Below are positions 38,123 through 48,042 of a stretch of 64,000 nt of DNA, piece by piece. Source of the stretch: Pseudomonadales bacterium (GTDB taxonomy: Bacteria > Pseudomonadota > Gammaproteobacteria > Pseudomonadales > DT-91). Under the pieces are notes generated by a model, which was given only the letters and a program-made list of their open reading frames with translations, had not been told where the DNA came from and did not search any database. How positions within the stretch are numbered: position 1 is the first letter of the stretch; each line of letters starts with the position of its first letter. The position numbers were made by a program, and so were the translations under genes. The stretch covers positions 1 to 64,000 of the forward strand of contig JABSRQ010000015.1 in assembly GCA_013215055.1 (NCBI GenBank). Direction: 5' to 3'.

Positions 38123-38197
38123 TGGTCCCCTCTGCTGGAATCGAACCAGCATCTAAGACTTAGGAGGTCCCTATTCTATCCATTGAACTAAGAGGGG
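38123..38197 (-). tRNA. tRNA-Arg (anticodon CCT)
   Basis: The minus strand folds as a cloverleaf: acceptor CCCCTCT / AGAGGGG, anticodon loop CTCCTAA, T arm GCTGG-TTCGATT-CCAGC, discriminator A and encoded CCA at the 3' end. Anticodon CCT reads AGG. Confidence 0.93.
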
Positions 38198-38344
38198 GGA
38201 TAGATTTATCTTAACAGCTGTTTAAACTAAATAGAATCAATGCATTGCCTGTTTATTCCTTAAAACACCATGAATCTTATTTCTCGCGCTACCCGTCATT
38301 CCTTCTATACTGAAAGAGAATCTTAAAAGCTTTAGGAGGTCTCA

Positions 38345-38830
38345 GTGGAACGCCAATATTTTATTTCTAATGATCTGGATGAGCTGGAAGATGCTCAGCA
38401 AGAACTGCTAAAATCCGGTCTCAATGATGAACAGGTTCATGTTCTTAGCGATGACGAAGCCGGCGTTGATGAACACCATATGCACGGTGTTAATGCATTT
38501 TCAAAAACCGACATCATTCAAAGTACCATTCGCGGCGCATTGATTGGCGTTGTATTTTCAGCCATGTCTCTGCTAGTCCCCTATATGTTTGGCCTGATTG
38601 GTGATATCGGCTGGACCCCATTTCTCTTCCTGGCCATTATCGCATTAGGGTTTTCAACCTGGGAAGGTGGCCTATGGGGCATACAGGAATTTAATACACG
38701 TTTCAGCCGTTTTGAATCTCAAATTCACGATGGCAAGCATCTGATGATTATTGATATCGATGATAATCAGCGTAATGCGGTTAATGTGATGGCCAGCCAT
38801 CATCCCAAGCTAATGCCAACCCATTTATAA
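38345..38830 (+). CDS. Two-helix membrane protein, GTG start
   Basis: 161 aa. It begins with a GTG at 38345 preceded by a perfect AGGAGGT at 38334, so the start is well supported. Residues about 60-105 form two membrane helices (ALIGVVFSAMSLLVPYMFGL and WTPFLFLAIIALGFSTWEGG); acidic soluble parts flank them. The N terminus resembles a nucleotide- or stress-related domain but I recognise no family with certainty; DUF1269/magnesium-sensing-type proteins are one possibility. It stands alone. Confidence 0.7.
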   Translation: MERQYFISNDLDELEDAQQELLKSGLNDEQVHVLSDDEAGVDEHHMHGVNAFSKTDIIQSTIRGALIGVVFSAMSLLVPYMFGLIGDIGWTPFLFLAIIALGFSTWEGGLWGIQEFNTRFSRFESQIHDGKHLMIIDIDDNQRNAVNVMASHHPKLMPTHL

Positions 38831-38996
38831 GCTCCGCAAGCCATACTCTAACAGGGCATCATGGCCGTGACGCCCTTATAAAAACAGTAATAAACCCTCC
38901 AACCCTCTGGCATCTACCCCAAAAACCTGTGAAAATGACGCTCTTTAATTGCCGGTCATAATAATAGATTTTGACCACCATCGAGACGTCGGCAAC

Positions 38997-40592
38997 ATGC
39001 TAGTATTGGAAAAAAACCCTGCCTGGATGCAGCTTCAACAACATCAGGCCACACTTAAAGATTTATCCCTGCCTCAAGCCTTTGCTCAAAACCCACAAAG
39101 AGCCACACAGCTTTCTTGTCAGGCTGCAGGGCTTTTTTATGACTTTTCCAAGCAACTGATTAATCAAGAAACCTTGCCACTGCTTATTGAGCTAGCCAAG
39201 CAACAAAAATTAAACACCGCTATTGCAGCGTTAAAAAATGGCGAAGCTGTCAATAACACCGAAAATCGCGCCGCATTACATCACTTATTAAGAGCCAAAG
39301 AAGCGCCGCAAGATAATGCCTTTTTAGCCGACTGCTACCAGAAAATTAACGTGGTCAAACAGCGTATGAAAGCGGTTGCCGATGACATTATTTCTGGCAA
39401 ACGATTAGCCCCCTGCGGCAAACCCTTCACCCATATCGTGAATATCGGCATTGGCGGATCAGATCTTGGCCCAACCATGATTTATCAGGCGCTTAAACCT
39501 TATCAGCAAGAAAACATTCGTTGTCACTATGTCTCCAATATCAGCGCCTTTGATTTACAGCGTACTTTTGAGCTGATTGAGCCAGAACAAACCTTGTTTA
39601 TCATCGCCTCTAAAACCTTTACGACATTAGAAACCCTAAAAAATGCCGATGCCGCTAAAACCTGGTTAAGCGCTTATGTGACCGAAGAAAACTTAGGCAA
39701 ACACTTTTATGCGGTAACCAGCAGCCCGGAAAAGGCCGTAACCTACGGAATCGATGAATCTGCGATCTTCCCATTATGGGATTGGGTCGGTGGGCGTTAC
39801 TCTACTTATTCGGCGATAGGGCTTTCTTTAACCATAGGCCTGGGTTATGACAACTTCGAGGCCCTGTTAAACGGTGCCGCCGATATGGATCAACACTTCT
39901 TTAACGCTCCCCTAGAGCAAAATATGCCGGTTATCATGGCGTTAATGGGGGTTTGGTCGGTTAATTTCTGGCATAAAAACACCCTATGTATCGCCCCCTA
40001 TGATGCCAGATTAAGACGATTCCCAGCCTATTTACAGCAACTGGAAATGGAAAGCACCGGTAAATCATCCAGTTTAGACAATCAAAAAATAGGCCATGCC
40101 ACCTGCCCCAGCATCTTTGGTGAAGCAGGCACGAATAGCCAACATTCCTTCTTCCAGCATCTACATCAGGGCACAGACTTTACGCCGGTAGATTTTATTG
40201 TTGCAGCCCAGGGAGTTGAAGGTTATCAAGAACACCAGGACTGGCTTTTCTCAAATTGCCTGGCTCAATCACAAGCATTAATGAGCGGAAAAACCGAAAC
40301 CCAGGCAGGCTTTGAACAACATAAAAGCATGCCCGGCAATCGTCCCAGCTCCACCATTATGATGCAGGCTTTAACACCGAAAGCGTTAGGTGCATTATTA
40401 TCGCTTTATGAACATAAGGTTTATTGTCAGAGTGTGATATGGCAGATCAATGCATTTGATCAATGGGGAGTGGAGTTAGGTAAAAAGATCAGCACCGAGA
40501 TTCATGCAGCCATGTTTGATGACGAAAAACTCAGCCAGTTTGACGCCTCAACCCAGCAATTATTACAGCGTTACAAGCAACAAAAAGGCTAA
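38997..40592 (+). CDS. pgi: Glucose-6-phosphate isomerase
   Basis: 531 aa from ATG 38997. The frame is open upstream to a TTG at 38949, but the ATG gives the usual N-terminal length. Characteristic blocks include IGIGGSDLGPTMIYQAL (sugar-phosphate site), ASKTFTTLETL, WVGGRYSTYSAIG and the C-terminal WQINAFDQWGVELGK. It interconverts glucose-6-phosphate and fructose-6-phosphate, feeding both glycolysis and the nearby sugar-nucleotide genes. It ends 14 bases before a convergent SDR gene. Confidence 0.95.
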   Translation: MLVLEKNPAWMQLQQHQATLKDLSLPQAFAQNPQRATQLSCQAAGLFYDFSKQLINQETLPLLIELAKQQKLNTAIAALKNGEAVNNTENRAALHHLLRAKEAPQDNAFLADCYQKINVVKQRMKAVADDIISGKRLAPCGKPFTHIVNIGIGGSDLGPTMIYQALKPYQQENIRCHYVSNISAFDLQRTFELIEPEQTLFIIASKTFTTLETLKNADAAKTWLSAYVTEENLGKHFYAVTSSPEKAVTYGIDESAIFPLWDWVGGRYSTYSAIGLSLTIGLGYDNFEALLNGAADMDQHFFNAPLEQNMPVIMALMGVWSVNFWHKNTLCIAPYDARLRRFPAYLQQLEMESTGKSSSLDNQKIGHATCPSIFGEAGTNSQHSFFQHLHQGTDFTPVDFIVAAQGVEGYQEHQDWLFSNCLAQSQALMSGKTETQAGFEQHKSMPGNRPSSTIMMQALTPKALGALLSLYEHKVYCQSVIWQINAFDQWGVELGKKISTEIHAAMFDDEKLSQFDASTQQLLQRYKQQKG

Positions 40593-40606
40593 CGACCAGC
40601 GATAGA

Positions 40607-41560
40607 CTAGGATGAAATCACGTCATCCAGCGTATCGCTTAGCTGATATTTTGGCTCAAAACCGCTTTGCCTAATTTTATGATCATCAAACAATAAATGA
40701 TTACTTAACACCTCCACACTAAAACGTGTCAACGCAGGCTCTGCGCCATAGGGGTATATAAACTCAAGTAATCTAGCCAAGCACATAAAAAGCGTTTTTG
40801 GCATATTAAAAACATGGGTTTTCACCTGCAATTTTTTATCTAACCGCCCTTTTAATTGCAGCCAACTTATATCATAACCTTTAACAAAAAAGACTTCGGG
40901 GTCAGAAACTTCTACCGTTAACAGATGCACCATGGCGCGACCCACATCACGAGCATCGATACACGAAAACCGACACTGCCCGCCTAGCATCGCCGGAAAT
41001 AATCGCAATTTAGCCGTGAGTATAAAACTGGGCAGAAAGCTTATATCTCGTTTACCCGCAGCATTACTGGGCCTAAGAATGATCAGCTGGGTTTCTGCCT
41101 CGGCATATTGATCTTTTAAAGCCTGCTCTCTATCGGCAGCAACACGGCTGTAAGCATAAACCGGCTGCAAAACATACGTCTCATCGATGGCCTCAGCTGG
41201 CCTATCAAAACCTACCGCCATCACCGTACTCAGCTGTAAAAAACGCTTTACCTTTGCCTTCTGTGAAAGCTTAAAAAGATGCCGCGTAAGCGTTATTTCA
41301 GTTTTGGCTTTATCTTCATAGCGTGCATGTATACGTGTATCCGCGATACAATTACACACCATATTGGCGCGGGATAAAAAATCTAACAAGGCACTTTCAT
41401 GCTGAAAATCCACCGTCTCTACCGCCACATCAAGGCCATTCAAAAAACCGGCATCAGAGCTTTCTCTTATTAAGCAAGTCACTTGATGACCTGCCAAACT
41501 AAGCTGTTCGGCAATATGGCTACCTAAAAAACCGCTAGCACCGAATACAATGATATTCAT
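40607..41560 (-). CDS. NAD(P)-dependent epimerase/dehydratase (extended SDR)
   Basis: 317 aa. The N-terminal GASGFLGSHIAEQL is a Rossmann G-x2-G-x2-G motif. The active-site Tyr and Lys (Y-x3-K) are not clear: YSRVAADREQ has the Tyr but an Arg in place of Lys. It therefore may be an atypical SDR or bind rather than turn over its substrate. A sugar-nucleotide or 3-beta-hydroxysteroid-type substrate is possible. It lies next to phosphomannomutase and galU on the same strand, but with its own terminator between. Confidence 0.75.
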   Translation of the reverse strand: MNIIVFGASGFLGSHIAEQLSLAGHQVTCLIRESSDAGFLNGLDVAVETVDFQHESALLDFLSRANMVCNCIADTRIHARYEDKAKTEITLTRHLFKLSQKAKVKRFLQLSTVMAVGFDRPAEAIDETYVLQPVYAYSRVAADREQALKDQYAEAETQLIILRPSNAAGKRDISFLPSFILTAKLRLFPAMLGGQCRFSCIDARDVGRAMVHLLTVEVSDPEVFFVKGYDISWLQLKGRLDKKLQVKTHVFNMPKTLFMCLARLLEFIYPYGAEPALTRFSVEVLSNHLLFDDHKIRQSGFEPKYQLSDTLDDVISS

Positions 41561-41585
41561 TTCATCTCAGTCAAATAACAGATAT

Positions 41586-41612
41586 AAAAAAAGGCGGTTA
41601 TCCGCCTTTTTT
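41586..41612. terminator. Terminator between the SDR and phosphomannomutase genes
   Basis: A perfect stem AAAAAAAGGCGG / CCGCCTTTTTT with TTAT loop: runs of A and T on both sides make it efficient in either direction. It lies downstream of the phosphomannomutase gene and just upstream of the SDR gene. Confidence 0.85.
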
Positions 41613-41630
41613 ACAAATTGGAAGTGTCAA

Positions 41631-42986
41631 TTAACAACCTTCAATTAAAGCCAGCAACATCTTGGTTTTCTCTTGCATCAGGGCTTCATCCGCCCTTGAT
41701 TCCACATTCAATCTAACCACTGGCTCAGTGTTAGACATGCGCAAACTAAAACGCCACTGATCATAACTAAAGCTTAAGCCATCGGTGTAATCGGTATCAT
41801 TCGCTGAATCTGCCAATGCCACTTTAACTTTCTCTAACGCGGCCTGTGCATCATTAAGCTTACGATTAATTTCACCTGAACAGGGGTAAGCCTTCATACG
41901 CTCGGCAACCAGCTGTGATAAAGGTTTACCGGTTTTACTGACCAGCTCCGCCACTAATAGCCATGGAATCATGCCACTATCGCAGTAGGCGAAATCACGG
42001 AAATAATGGTGTGCACTCATCTCACCCCCATAGATCGCATCTTCTTTACGCATACGCTCTTTAATAAACGCATGCCCGGTTTTACTTTGAACAGCCCGGC
42101 CACCTAAAGCTTCAACGATATCGATGGTATTCCAGGTTAAACGTGGATCATGAACAACCGCCTCACCTGGGCTTGCTAGCAAAAATGCTTCGGCTAACAG
42201 GCCAACAATATAATAACCTTCGATAAACTCACCACGTTCATCAAATAAGAAACAGCGATCAAAATCACCGTCCCAGGCAATACCAAAATCGGCACCATGT
42301 TCTTTTACCGCAGCGATGGTCGAGATGCGATTTTCTTCTAACAGAGGATTAGGCACACCGTTAGGGAACTCACCATCCGGTTCATGATTGACCTTGATAA
42401 ATTCTACATTCGGCATCAGCGGCTCTAATAAATCAATAACCGTACCCGCACCACCATTACCGGCATTCACCACCAGTTTTAAAGGTTTAAGTGCAGGTAA
42501 ATCGATATAGGTCAGCAAATGCGCCGGATAAGACTGGATAATATCCAGATCAAACATCTGGCCTTTTTTTGCGACTTGCGGAAATTCGTTTTTCTCCGCC
42601 AGGGCTTTGATATCCAGCAGACCGGTATCGCCACTGATGGGCCTGGAACCTTCACGAACAAACTTCATGCCGTTATAGTCTTTAGGGTTATGGCTGGCCG
42701 TCACCGCAATACCGCCATCAAACTCATGATGGAAAGTAGAGAAATACACCTGCTCGGTACCCGATAAACCAATATTATAAACATCCACCCCTGAATCCAT
42801 CAGGCCATCGGCAACAGCTTGGCAAAATTCCGGGCTGGTGAGTCGAATATCGTAACCCACAACCACCTTCTTAGGTTTTACCACTTCGGCAAAAGCACGG
42901 CCTATGCGGTAACAAATATCAGCATTGATTTGATTAGGGATTTGGCCTCGTACATCGTAGGCCTTAAAACACGTTAGCTCAGTCAT
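41631..42986 (-). CDS. Phosphomannomutase/phosphoglucomutase
   Basis: 451 aa. The active-site serine is in [15 protein letters not shown], the magnesium loop is WDGDFDRCF, and the sugar-binding loop is [10 protein letters not shown]; the phosphate-binding loop is [14 protein letters not shown]. This is the ManB/CpsG/AlgC family, which moves phosphate between C6 and C1 of mannose or glucose. It supplies glucose-1-phosphate to GalU, whose gene lies 16 bases upstream on the same strand. Confidence 0.95.
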   Translation of the reverse strand: MTELTCFKAYDVRGQIPNQINADICYRIGRAFAEVVKPKKVVVGYDIRLTSPEFCQAVADGLMDSGVDVYNIGLSGTEQVYFSTFHHEFDGGIAVTASHNPKDYNGMKFVREGSRPISGDTGLLDIKALAEKNEFPQVAKKGQMFDLDIIQSYPAHLLTYIDLPALKPLKLVVNAGNGGAGTVIDLLEPLMPNVEFIKVNHEPDGEFPNGVPNPLLEENRISTIAAVKEHGADFGIAWDGDFDRCFLFDERGEFIEGYYIVGLLAEAFLLASPGEAVVHDPRLTWNTIDIVEALGGRAVQSKTGHAFIKERMRKEDAIYGGEMSAHHYFRDFAYCDSGMIPWLLVAELVSKTGKPLSQLVAERMKAYPCSGEINRKLNDAQAALEKVKVALADSANDTDYTDGLSFSYDQWRFSLRMSNTEPVVRLNVESRADEALMQEKTKMLLALIEGC

Positions 42987-43002
42987 AAATTTTCAAATAG
43001 GT

Positions 43003-43830
43003 CTATTTATTATAGATGTTTTCGTAGCAGTAGTTTGTCGCTTCAACAAAGCCATCAACGCTACCACAGTCAAAACGTTTACCTTCAAATTTATACGCCA
43101 TGACACAGCCTTTTTTAGCCTGCACTAATAAGGCATCAGTGATTTGTATTTCACCACCTTTGCCCGGCGGGGTTTCACGCAAAATATCAAAAATATCAGG
43201 GGTTAAAATATAACGGCCAATAATAGCCAGGTTACTAGGTGCATCTTCCTGATTGGGTTTTTCTACCATATCATCCACACGATACAAGCCATCTTTCATG
43301 GATTCACCGGCAATCACACCGTATTTATGCACATCTTCCATAGGCACTTCCATGATCGCAACAATAGAACAGCGGAACTGCTTATACAGTTCGGCCATCT
43401 GCGCCATAACGCCATCCCCATCCTGATTTACACATAAGTCATCAGAAAGCACCACACCAAAAGCATTGTCGCCGATCAGGGTTTCACCGGTTAATATCGC
43501 ATGGCCCAGGCCCTTCATCTCACGCTGGCGAGTAAAAGAAAACGTACCTTGATCTAAGACCTCACGAATTTCGGTTAAATATTCTTCTTTACCCGTACCT
43601 TTGATTTGATGCTCCAACTCGTAGCTGATATCGAAGTGATCGGCAATAGCCCGTTTACCACGCCCGGTAATAAATGCAATATTGGTCATGCCTGCATTAA
43701 TGGCTTCTTCTACGCCATATTGCACCAGCGGCTTGTTAACTATCGGTAACATTTCTTTTGGCATAGACTTGGTTGCCGGTAAAAAACGGGTACCGTAACC
43801 CGCAACAGGGAATAAACACTTATCAATCAT
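43003..43830 (-). CDS. galU: UTP-glucose-1-phosphate uridylyltransferase
   Basis: About 275 aa from ATG 43830, which follows an AAAGGA ribosome-binding site. The upstream continuation of the frame to 43920 has poor similarity. Nucleotidyltransferase motif AGYGTRFLPATKSMPKEMLP binds UTP; VLSDDLCV and EKPNQEDAPSN are also family blocks, and KRFDCGSVDGFVEATNYC closes the protein. It makes UDP-glucose for LPS and capsular sugars. It is upstream of and likely cotranscribed with the phosphomannomutase. Confidence 0.95.
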   Translation of the reverse strand: MIDKCLFPVAGYGTRFLPATKSMPKEMLPIVNKPLVQYGVEEAINAGMTNIAFITGRGKRAIADHFDISYELEHQIKGTGKEEYLTEIREVLDQGTFSFTRQREMKGLGHAILTGETLIGDNAFGVVLSDDLCVNQDGDGVMAQMAELYKQFRCSIVAIMEVPMEDVHKYGVIAGESMKDGLYRVDDMVEKPNQEDAPSNLAIIGRYILTPDIFDILRETPPGKGGEIQITDALLVQAKKGCVMAYKFEGKRFDCGSVDGFVEATNYCYENIYNK

Positions 43831-44067
43831 TTTCAATCCTTTCAAAGAGATAGCGGGCTTCGCACAAAGTCCAGCTGCAATCTTACAGCGCCGAATACGC
43901 AGGGCTGATACTTTAGGCAAATTATGCCTTTAGCGCAAGTTTGCAATTTGGTCAAATACAAACAAAAGTGGCACATTAAAACACCCTGTTTATATAGACA
44001 TCAAATTCCAACAAGGTAAAATGATCCGCTAAGTCTTAATACCCACACAGATGGCATAAGAAGAAAT

Positions 44068-44604
44068 ATGACGATGACAGCTAAACCTCTAACAGATCAG
44101 CACTCTTTCGACAAAGAGCAACTTCTCGACTGCGGTTACGGCCGTTTATTTGGCGAAGGCAATGCAAAACTGCCAGTAGGCAATATGCTAATGATGGACA
44201 GAATCACTAACATCTCGGTCGATGGCGGTGAATTTGGTAAAGGCGAAATTATCGCTGAATTAGACATCAACCCTGATTTATGGTTTTTTGATTGTCACTT
44301 TCCTGGTGACCCGGTCATGCCAGGCTGCTTGGGCTTAGATGCCATGTGGCAATTAGTAGGTTTCTTCCTTGGCTGGAAAGGCAACCCTGGTAAAGGCCGC
44401 GCATTAGGCGCTGGCGAAATTAAATTTACCGGTGAAATATTACCAACCGCAAAAAAAGTTACTTACCATCTACAGTTGAGTCGTGTTATTGAACGCAGAT
44501 TAGTCATGGGTATTGCAAACGGCACCGTCGCAGTTGATGGTGAAGTTATCTATACCGCCAACGACCTGAAAGTAGGCCTATTTACGCCAGAACAAAGCAG
44601 GTAA
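44068..44604 (+). CDS. fabA: 3-hydroxydecanoyl-ACP dehydratase/isomerase
   Basis: 178 aa hot-dog enzyme that starts anaerobic unsaturated fatty-acid synthesis. The catalytic His is in [24 protein letters not shown] and the Asp in the same block; this is the FabA (not FabZ) signature. The ATG at 44074 is a possible start two codons later. fabB follows four bases after the stop, the usual fabAB pair. Confidence 0.96.
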   Translation: MTMTAKPLTDQHSFDKEQLLDCGYGRLFGEGNAKLPVGNMLMMDRITNISVDGGEFGKGEIIAELDINPDLWFFDCHFPGDPVMPGCLGLDAMWQLVGFFLGWKGNPGKGRALGAGEIKFTGEILPTAKKVTYHLQLSRVIERRLVMGIANGTVAVDGEVIYTANDLKVGLFTPEQSR

Positions 44605-44608
44605 TCAT

Positions 44609-45823
44609 ATGAAACGAGTAGTCATCACCGGCATGGGCATTGTGTCCAGCATCGGCAATAATCAAGACGAAGTTTGTGCCTCTCTTAAAGCAGGCAAGTC
44701 TGGCATTAAGTTCCAGGAAAAATACAAAGAAATGGGCATGCGCAGCCATTTAGCTGGCAGCATAGACATTGACTTAAAAGAGCATATCGACAGAAAATTA
44801 CTGAGATTTATGGGGGATGCTGCCGCATTCACCTATATTGCGTTAACCGAGGCGGTTAAAGATTCAGGCTTGGCTGAAGATCAAGTGTCTAATGTACGCA
44901 CCGGCCTGGTTATGGGTTCTGGCGGCGCATCGTCTTCCAACCAGGTTGAAGCTGCAGACATTTTACGTAATAAAGGCATCAGACGTGTAGGCCCTTACCG
45001 CGTTACCCAAACCATGGGCAGCACCATCTCTGCATGCCTGGCTACACCGTTTAAAATCAAGGGTGTTAATTACTCCATGTCTTCAGCCTGTGCAACCAGC
45101 GCACACTGTATCGGCCATGCGATGGAATTGATTCAGTTGGGTAAACAAGATGTGGTATTAGCCGGTGGTGGTGAAGAAGAACATTGGACGCTTTCGTGCT
45201 TATTTGATGCAATGGGTGCGCTTTCGACCCGTAACGACACACCTGAAACCGCTTCACGAGCTTACGATGCAGACCGCGATGGCTTTGTTATTGCCGGAGG
45301 TGCAGGAGCATTAGTGGTTGAAGAACTTGAACATGCTAAAGCACGTGGCGCTACCATTTATGCTGAACTGGTAGGTTACGGTGCAACCTCTGACGGCCAC
45401 GATATGGTCGCCCCAAGTGGTGAAGGCGCAGTACGCTGTATGCAACAAGCTTTAGGCATGATTGACGGCGATGTAGATTACATCAATGCTCATGGCACCA
45501 GCACACCCGCTGGCGACTTACCTGAACTTAGAGCCATGAAAGAAGTGTTTGGCGACAACGCTCCGAAAATCAGTTCAACCAAATCCTTGACCGGCCATAG
45601 CTTAGGTGGTGCAGGTGCCCAGGAAGCCATTTATTCATTATTGATGATGAAAAATAACTTTATCTGCGCCTCGGCCAATATCGAAAATCTGGATGATGAA
45701 GCGATTGGCATGCCTATCGTTCAAGAAGTTATCAATGATATTACTCTGAATAGAGTCATGTCTAACAGCTTTGGCTTTGGCGGTACTAACGCCTCGTTGA
45801 TCTTCCAGCGCTACGAAGACTAA
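44609..45823 (+). CDS. fabB: 3-oxoacyl-ACP synthase I
   Basis: 404 aa elongation condensing enzyme that with FabA makes unsaturated fatty acids. The active-site Cys is in [16 protein letters not shown], the two His in [14 protein letters not shown] and [15 protein letters not shown], and the C-terminal [14 protein letters not shown] block is conserved. It lies four bases after fabA and ends before a strong bidirectional terminator at 45843. Confidence 0.96.
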   Translation: MKRVVITGMGIVSSIGNNQDEVCASLKAGKSGIKFQEKYKEMGMRSHLAGSIDIDLKEHIDRKLLRFMGDAAAFTYIALTEAVKDSGLAEDQVSNVRTGLVMGSGGASSSNQVEAADILRNKGIRRVGPYRVTQTMGSTISACLATPFKIKGVNYSMSSACATSAHCIGHAMELIQLGKQDVVLAGGGEEEHWTLSCLFDAMGALSTRNDTPETASRAYDADRDGFVIAGGAGALVVEELEHAKARGATIYAELVGYGATSDGHDMVAPSGEGAVRCMQQALGMIDGDVDYINAHGTSTPAGDLPELRAMKEVFGDNAPKISSTKSLTGHSLGGAGAQEAIYSLLMMKNNFICASANIENLDDEAIGMPIVQEVINDITLNRVMSNSFGFGGTNASLIFQRYED

Positions 45824-45842
45824 CGACTAAAAGCAGGTAAAT

Positions 45843-45879
45843 AAAAAGGCCGCCCTATCTTTGATACGACGGCCTTTTC
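45843..45879. terminator. Bidirectional terminator between fabB and moaB
   Basis: A 10-base stem (AAAAAGGCCG / CGGCCTTTT) with a T run on both strands stops the convergent fabB and moaB transcripts. Confidence 0.85.
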
Positions 45880-45905
45880 TTTATTCTGAAAATATTAAAA
45901 CGTGC

Positions 45906-46421
45906 TTACAACTTTAATGAACCCAGAAAATTACAAGGTTTATGCTTACTGGTCAGCTGCTGATGAATAATGCCTGTCCAAGCGGTTTTACAAGCCCCGG
46001 TTGAACCCGGCATACAAAAAATTACGGTTCGATTAGCAATGCCTGCAATGGCCCTAGACTGAATGGTTGAGGTGCCAATTTCCGCATAAGAAAGCTGGCG
46101 AAACAATTCACCAAAGCCATCAATGCTTTTATCAAACAAAGGTCTAATCGCCTCAGGCGTACTATCACGTAGCGTAAATCCAGTGCCCCCGGTCATCAAT
46201 ATCGCCTGAATACCCTCATCTGCGATCCAGTTAGATACCATGGCACGCATTTTATATACATCATCAATCACAATCGCACGTGCAGCCAATGTATGGCCAG
46301 CTGCTTGCAGCTGCTCAGCCAAATAATCACCGGAAGTATCATTACTTTCATCACGGGTGTCAGAAACTGTTAACACCGCAATATTAATAAACTTATCTTC
46401 TTTCATGACCGCAGACATCAA
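45906..46421 (-). CDS. moaB: Molybdenum cofactor biosynthesis protein B
   Basis: 171 aa. The MoaB/Mog fold is shown by [42 protein letters not shown] and [14 protein letters not shown]. It is thought to adenylate molybdopterin or help in molybdenum insertion. There are three ATGs in the first six codons (46421, 46418, 46406); the third gives MKEDKF and a compact N terminus. It overlaps the RmlD-like gene upstream by four bases. Confidence 0.92.
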   Translation of the reverse strand: MMSAVMKEDKFINIAVLTVSDTRDESNDTSGDYLAEQLQAAGHTLAARAIVIDDVYKMRAMVSNWIADEGIQAILMTGGTGFTLRDSTPEAIRPLFDKSIDGFGELFRQLSYAEIGTSTIQSRAIAGIANRTVIFCMPGSTGACKTAWTGIIHQQLTSKHKPCNFLGSLKL

Positions 46422-47287
46422 ATATTCACTTCTTCAAAATAATCTTTCACGACCTCGGCTAATAATGCCCGCCAAGGTTTTTGATGAATACCAAAAGTAT
46501 TTAGCAGTTTCTGGCAGTTCAGCACAATAGGCTCAAAATAGAACTCAGAATCTTCCGCATCGTTATGCTCAAAATGCAGGGAGCGCGCATCGATATTGGC
46601 ATCAAACTGTGAGGCCTGCGCAACAATCGCTTCAACAAACTGAAAGCCTATAGCCGCATCCGAAGACGCATAATGATAAAGCCCCCAAGCCTGCGCACCA
46701 CAATCCAGCTGTAACAATATCGCAATCAAGACTCTAGCCACATCATGCACCGAGGTTGGACAACCCTTGCCTGCACTATTAAAACTAATCAGTGTATTCG
46801 CAGAAGCACTACGCACCACCGCAGCTAAAAAGTTATTTTCATCGGCCGAATACACCCAGGAGGTGCGTAATATAATATGCTGGCGAACATGTTTCTGCAG
46901 ATACTCTTCTTGACGCAAGTAAAACTTCGCCTGAGCCAAACCTGAATCACTGCTGTCGGTCTCATTATAATTAAGCTTACCGGGCGCAAAAACCGATGCA
47001 GTCGACAATAAAACCAACGGGGTTTTATTCTCTTTAGCAAAAGCTGCACATAACTTAATAACAGATTCATAATGGCGTAAGTCATCATCTTCAGCAGCTA
47101 TAGGCAACATCACAGCACAAACAATAAAGTCTGGCTGTTGCTGGCGCAGTAAATGCCCTAGATCAACCGATTCACCCACTGCACGCCAATTAACCGGCAA
47201 TTGCGTCACCGACTCAATACGTTGCTGACACTGCGTTCGAACGGAAGCAATCAAATCTTGCTGCTCAGAAATCAATAAAACTTTCAT
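46418..47287 (-). CDS. RmlD-like SDR (sugar-nucleotide reductase family)
   Basis: 289 aa. The extended SDR core resembles dTDP-4-dehydrorhamnose reductase: LVLLSTASVFA, LRTSWVYSADENNFL and WGLYHYASSDA. The first Rossmann motif is changed (LISEQQDLIASV instead of GANGQLG), so cofactor binding may be reduced. I see no rhamnose operon nearby. It overlaps moaB by four bases on the same strand. It is the last clearly core gene before the A+T-rich island. Confidence 0.7.
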   Translation of the reverse strand: MKVLLISEQQDLIASVRTQCQQRIESVTQLPVNWRAVGESVDLGHLLRQQQPDFIVCAVMLPIAAEDDDLRHYESVIKLCAAFAKENKTPLVLLSTASVFAPGKLNYNETDSSDSGLAQAKFYLRQEEYLQKHVRQHIILRTSWVYSADENNFLAAVVRSASANTLISFNSAGKGCPTSVHDVARVLIAILLQLDCGAQAWGLYHYASSDAAIGFQFVEAIVAQASQFDANIDARSLHFEHNDAEDSEFYFEPIVLNCQKLLNTFGIHQKPWRALLAEVVKDYFEEVNI

Positions 47288-47698
47288 AAATTTTACGACA
47301 GCCTAAAATGGTTATAAATACCACGATTGAGAAGTGAGTGAGTGAGTAAACCCGTTTTCTTCTTTAAAATCATGAACTAACCCCATTATAGACATCCTAT
47401 AAAAGTATTTTTGTAACGTTTTCTGTTAAATTTTAGTGCTTTATCACGTCTAAATGTTACAGAAACGTGACTGCACGATAATTAACCCAAAACTGTAAAT
47501 AGTAGGAGAATTCTACCATTTTTAGTCTTATAAGATAGAAATTCATTAAATATGTGACTACAGACTGTAGATCAACTTACAAAATTACCACTGCCCAAGT
47601 TTTTCAACAGATAAAACCTGCTTAACTCCGCCCTCGTAAAAGTATTCTCTATTATTAAACTGAATGATGATTTTACTGCATGCTCGCCCCATACTCCC
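47288..47698. repeat. Gene-free junction with an imperfect inverted repeat
   Basis: No gene is visible for about 410 bases. An imperfect inverted repeat pairs GTAACGTTTTCTGTTA (47413) with TGTTACAGAAACGTGAC (to 47471). A separate CTACAG-A-CTGTAG palindrome at 47558-47570 shares the centre of the C-box at 59351. This stretch marks the change from core to island DNA. Confidence 0.4.
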
Positions 47699-47995
47699 CT
47701 AGGAAAAACGCTCACACACCTTCAATTTATACTTATGATCACCCAGCGCACCTTCAATTGAATAGTATATTCCATCCTCATTACCTCCCGGATATGGAAG
47801 ATTTGATGATAAGCAGCCTCTTAAAACAGTACGATTGATGTAAATAGCAGCAACTGAGTCATCCCCGTTCATCTAAATCATTAACTGACCAAAGCACCCA
47901 TTAGGAATTATCCCCTCAGACGTCACAAAAACGTCGCCCTCAACCCTATAATCCAGCTCCTCAGCTGACACAAGGCTTGAAAAGATGCCAATCAA
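47699..47995 (-). pseudogene. Small secreted protein with an in-frame stop and damaged 5' end
   Basis: The minus strand reads LIGIFSSLVSAEELDYRVEG (a signal peptide with cleavage after SA), continues through VFVTSEGIIPNGCFGQLMI, meets a TAG, and goes on MNGDDSVAAIYINRTVLRGC through GDHKYKLKVCERFS to a stop at 47699. The codon use and signal peptide look genuine, and cysteines are spaced as in exported proteins. The start is only a TTG at 47995, preceded by a stop in that frame; the usual ATG-led signal peptide appears frameshifted away. No known family is recognised. Confidence 0.55.
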
Positions 47996-48042
47996 TAATA
48001 TAATTCAGCGCCTTTTTGCAATAATAGACACATGCACCTGCC

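Noticed and set aside
43831-43920. Longer N terminus for GalU
   Set aside because: Family members start with MIDKCLFPVAGYGTR, and an AAAGGA site lies just before that ATG.
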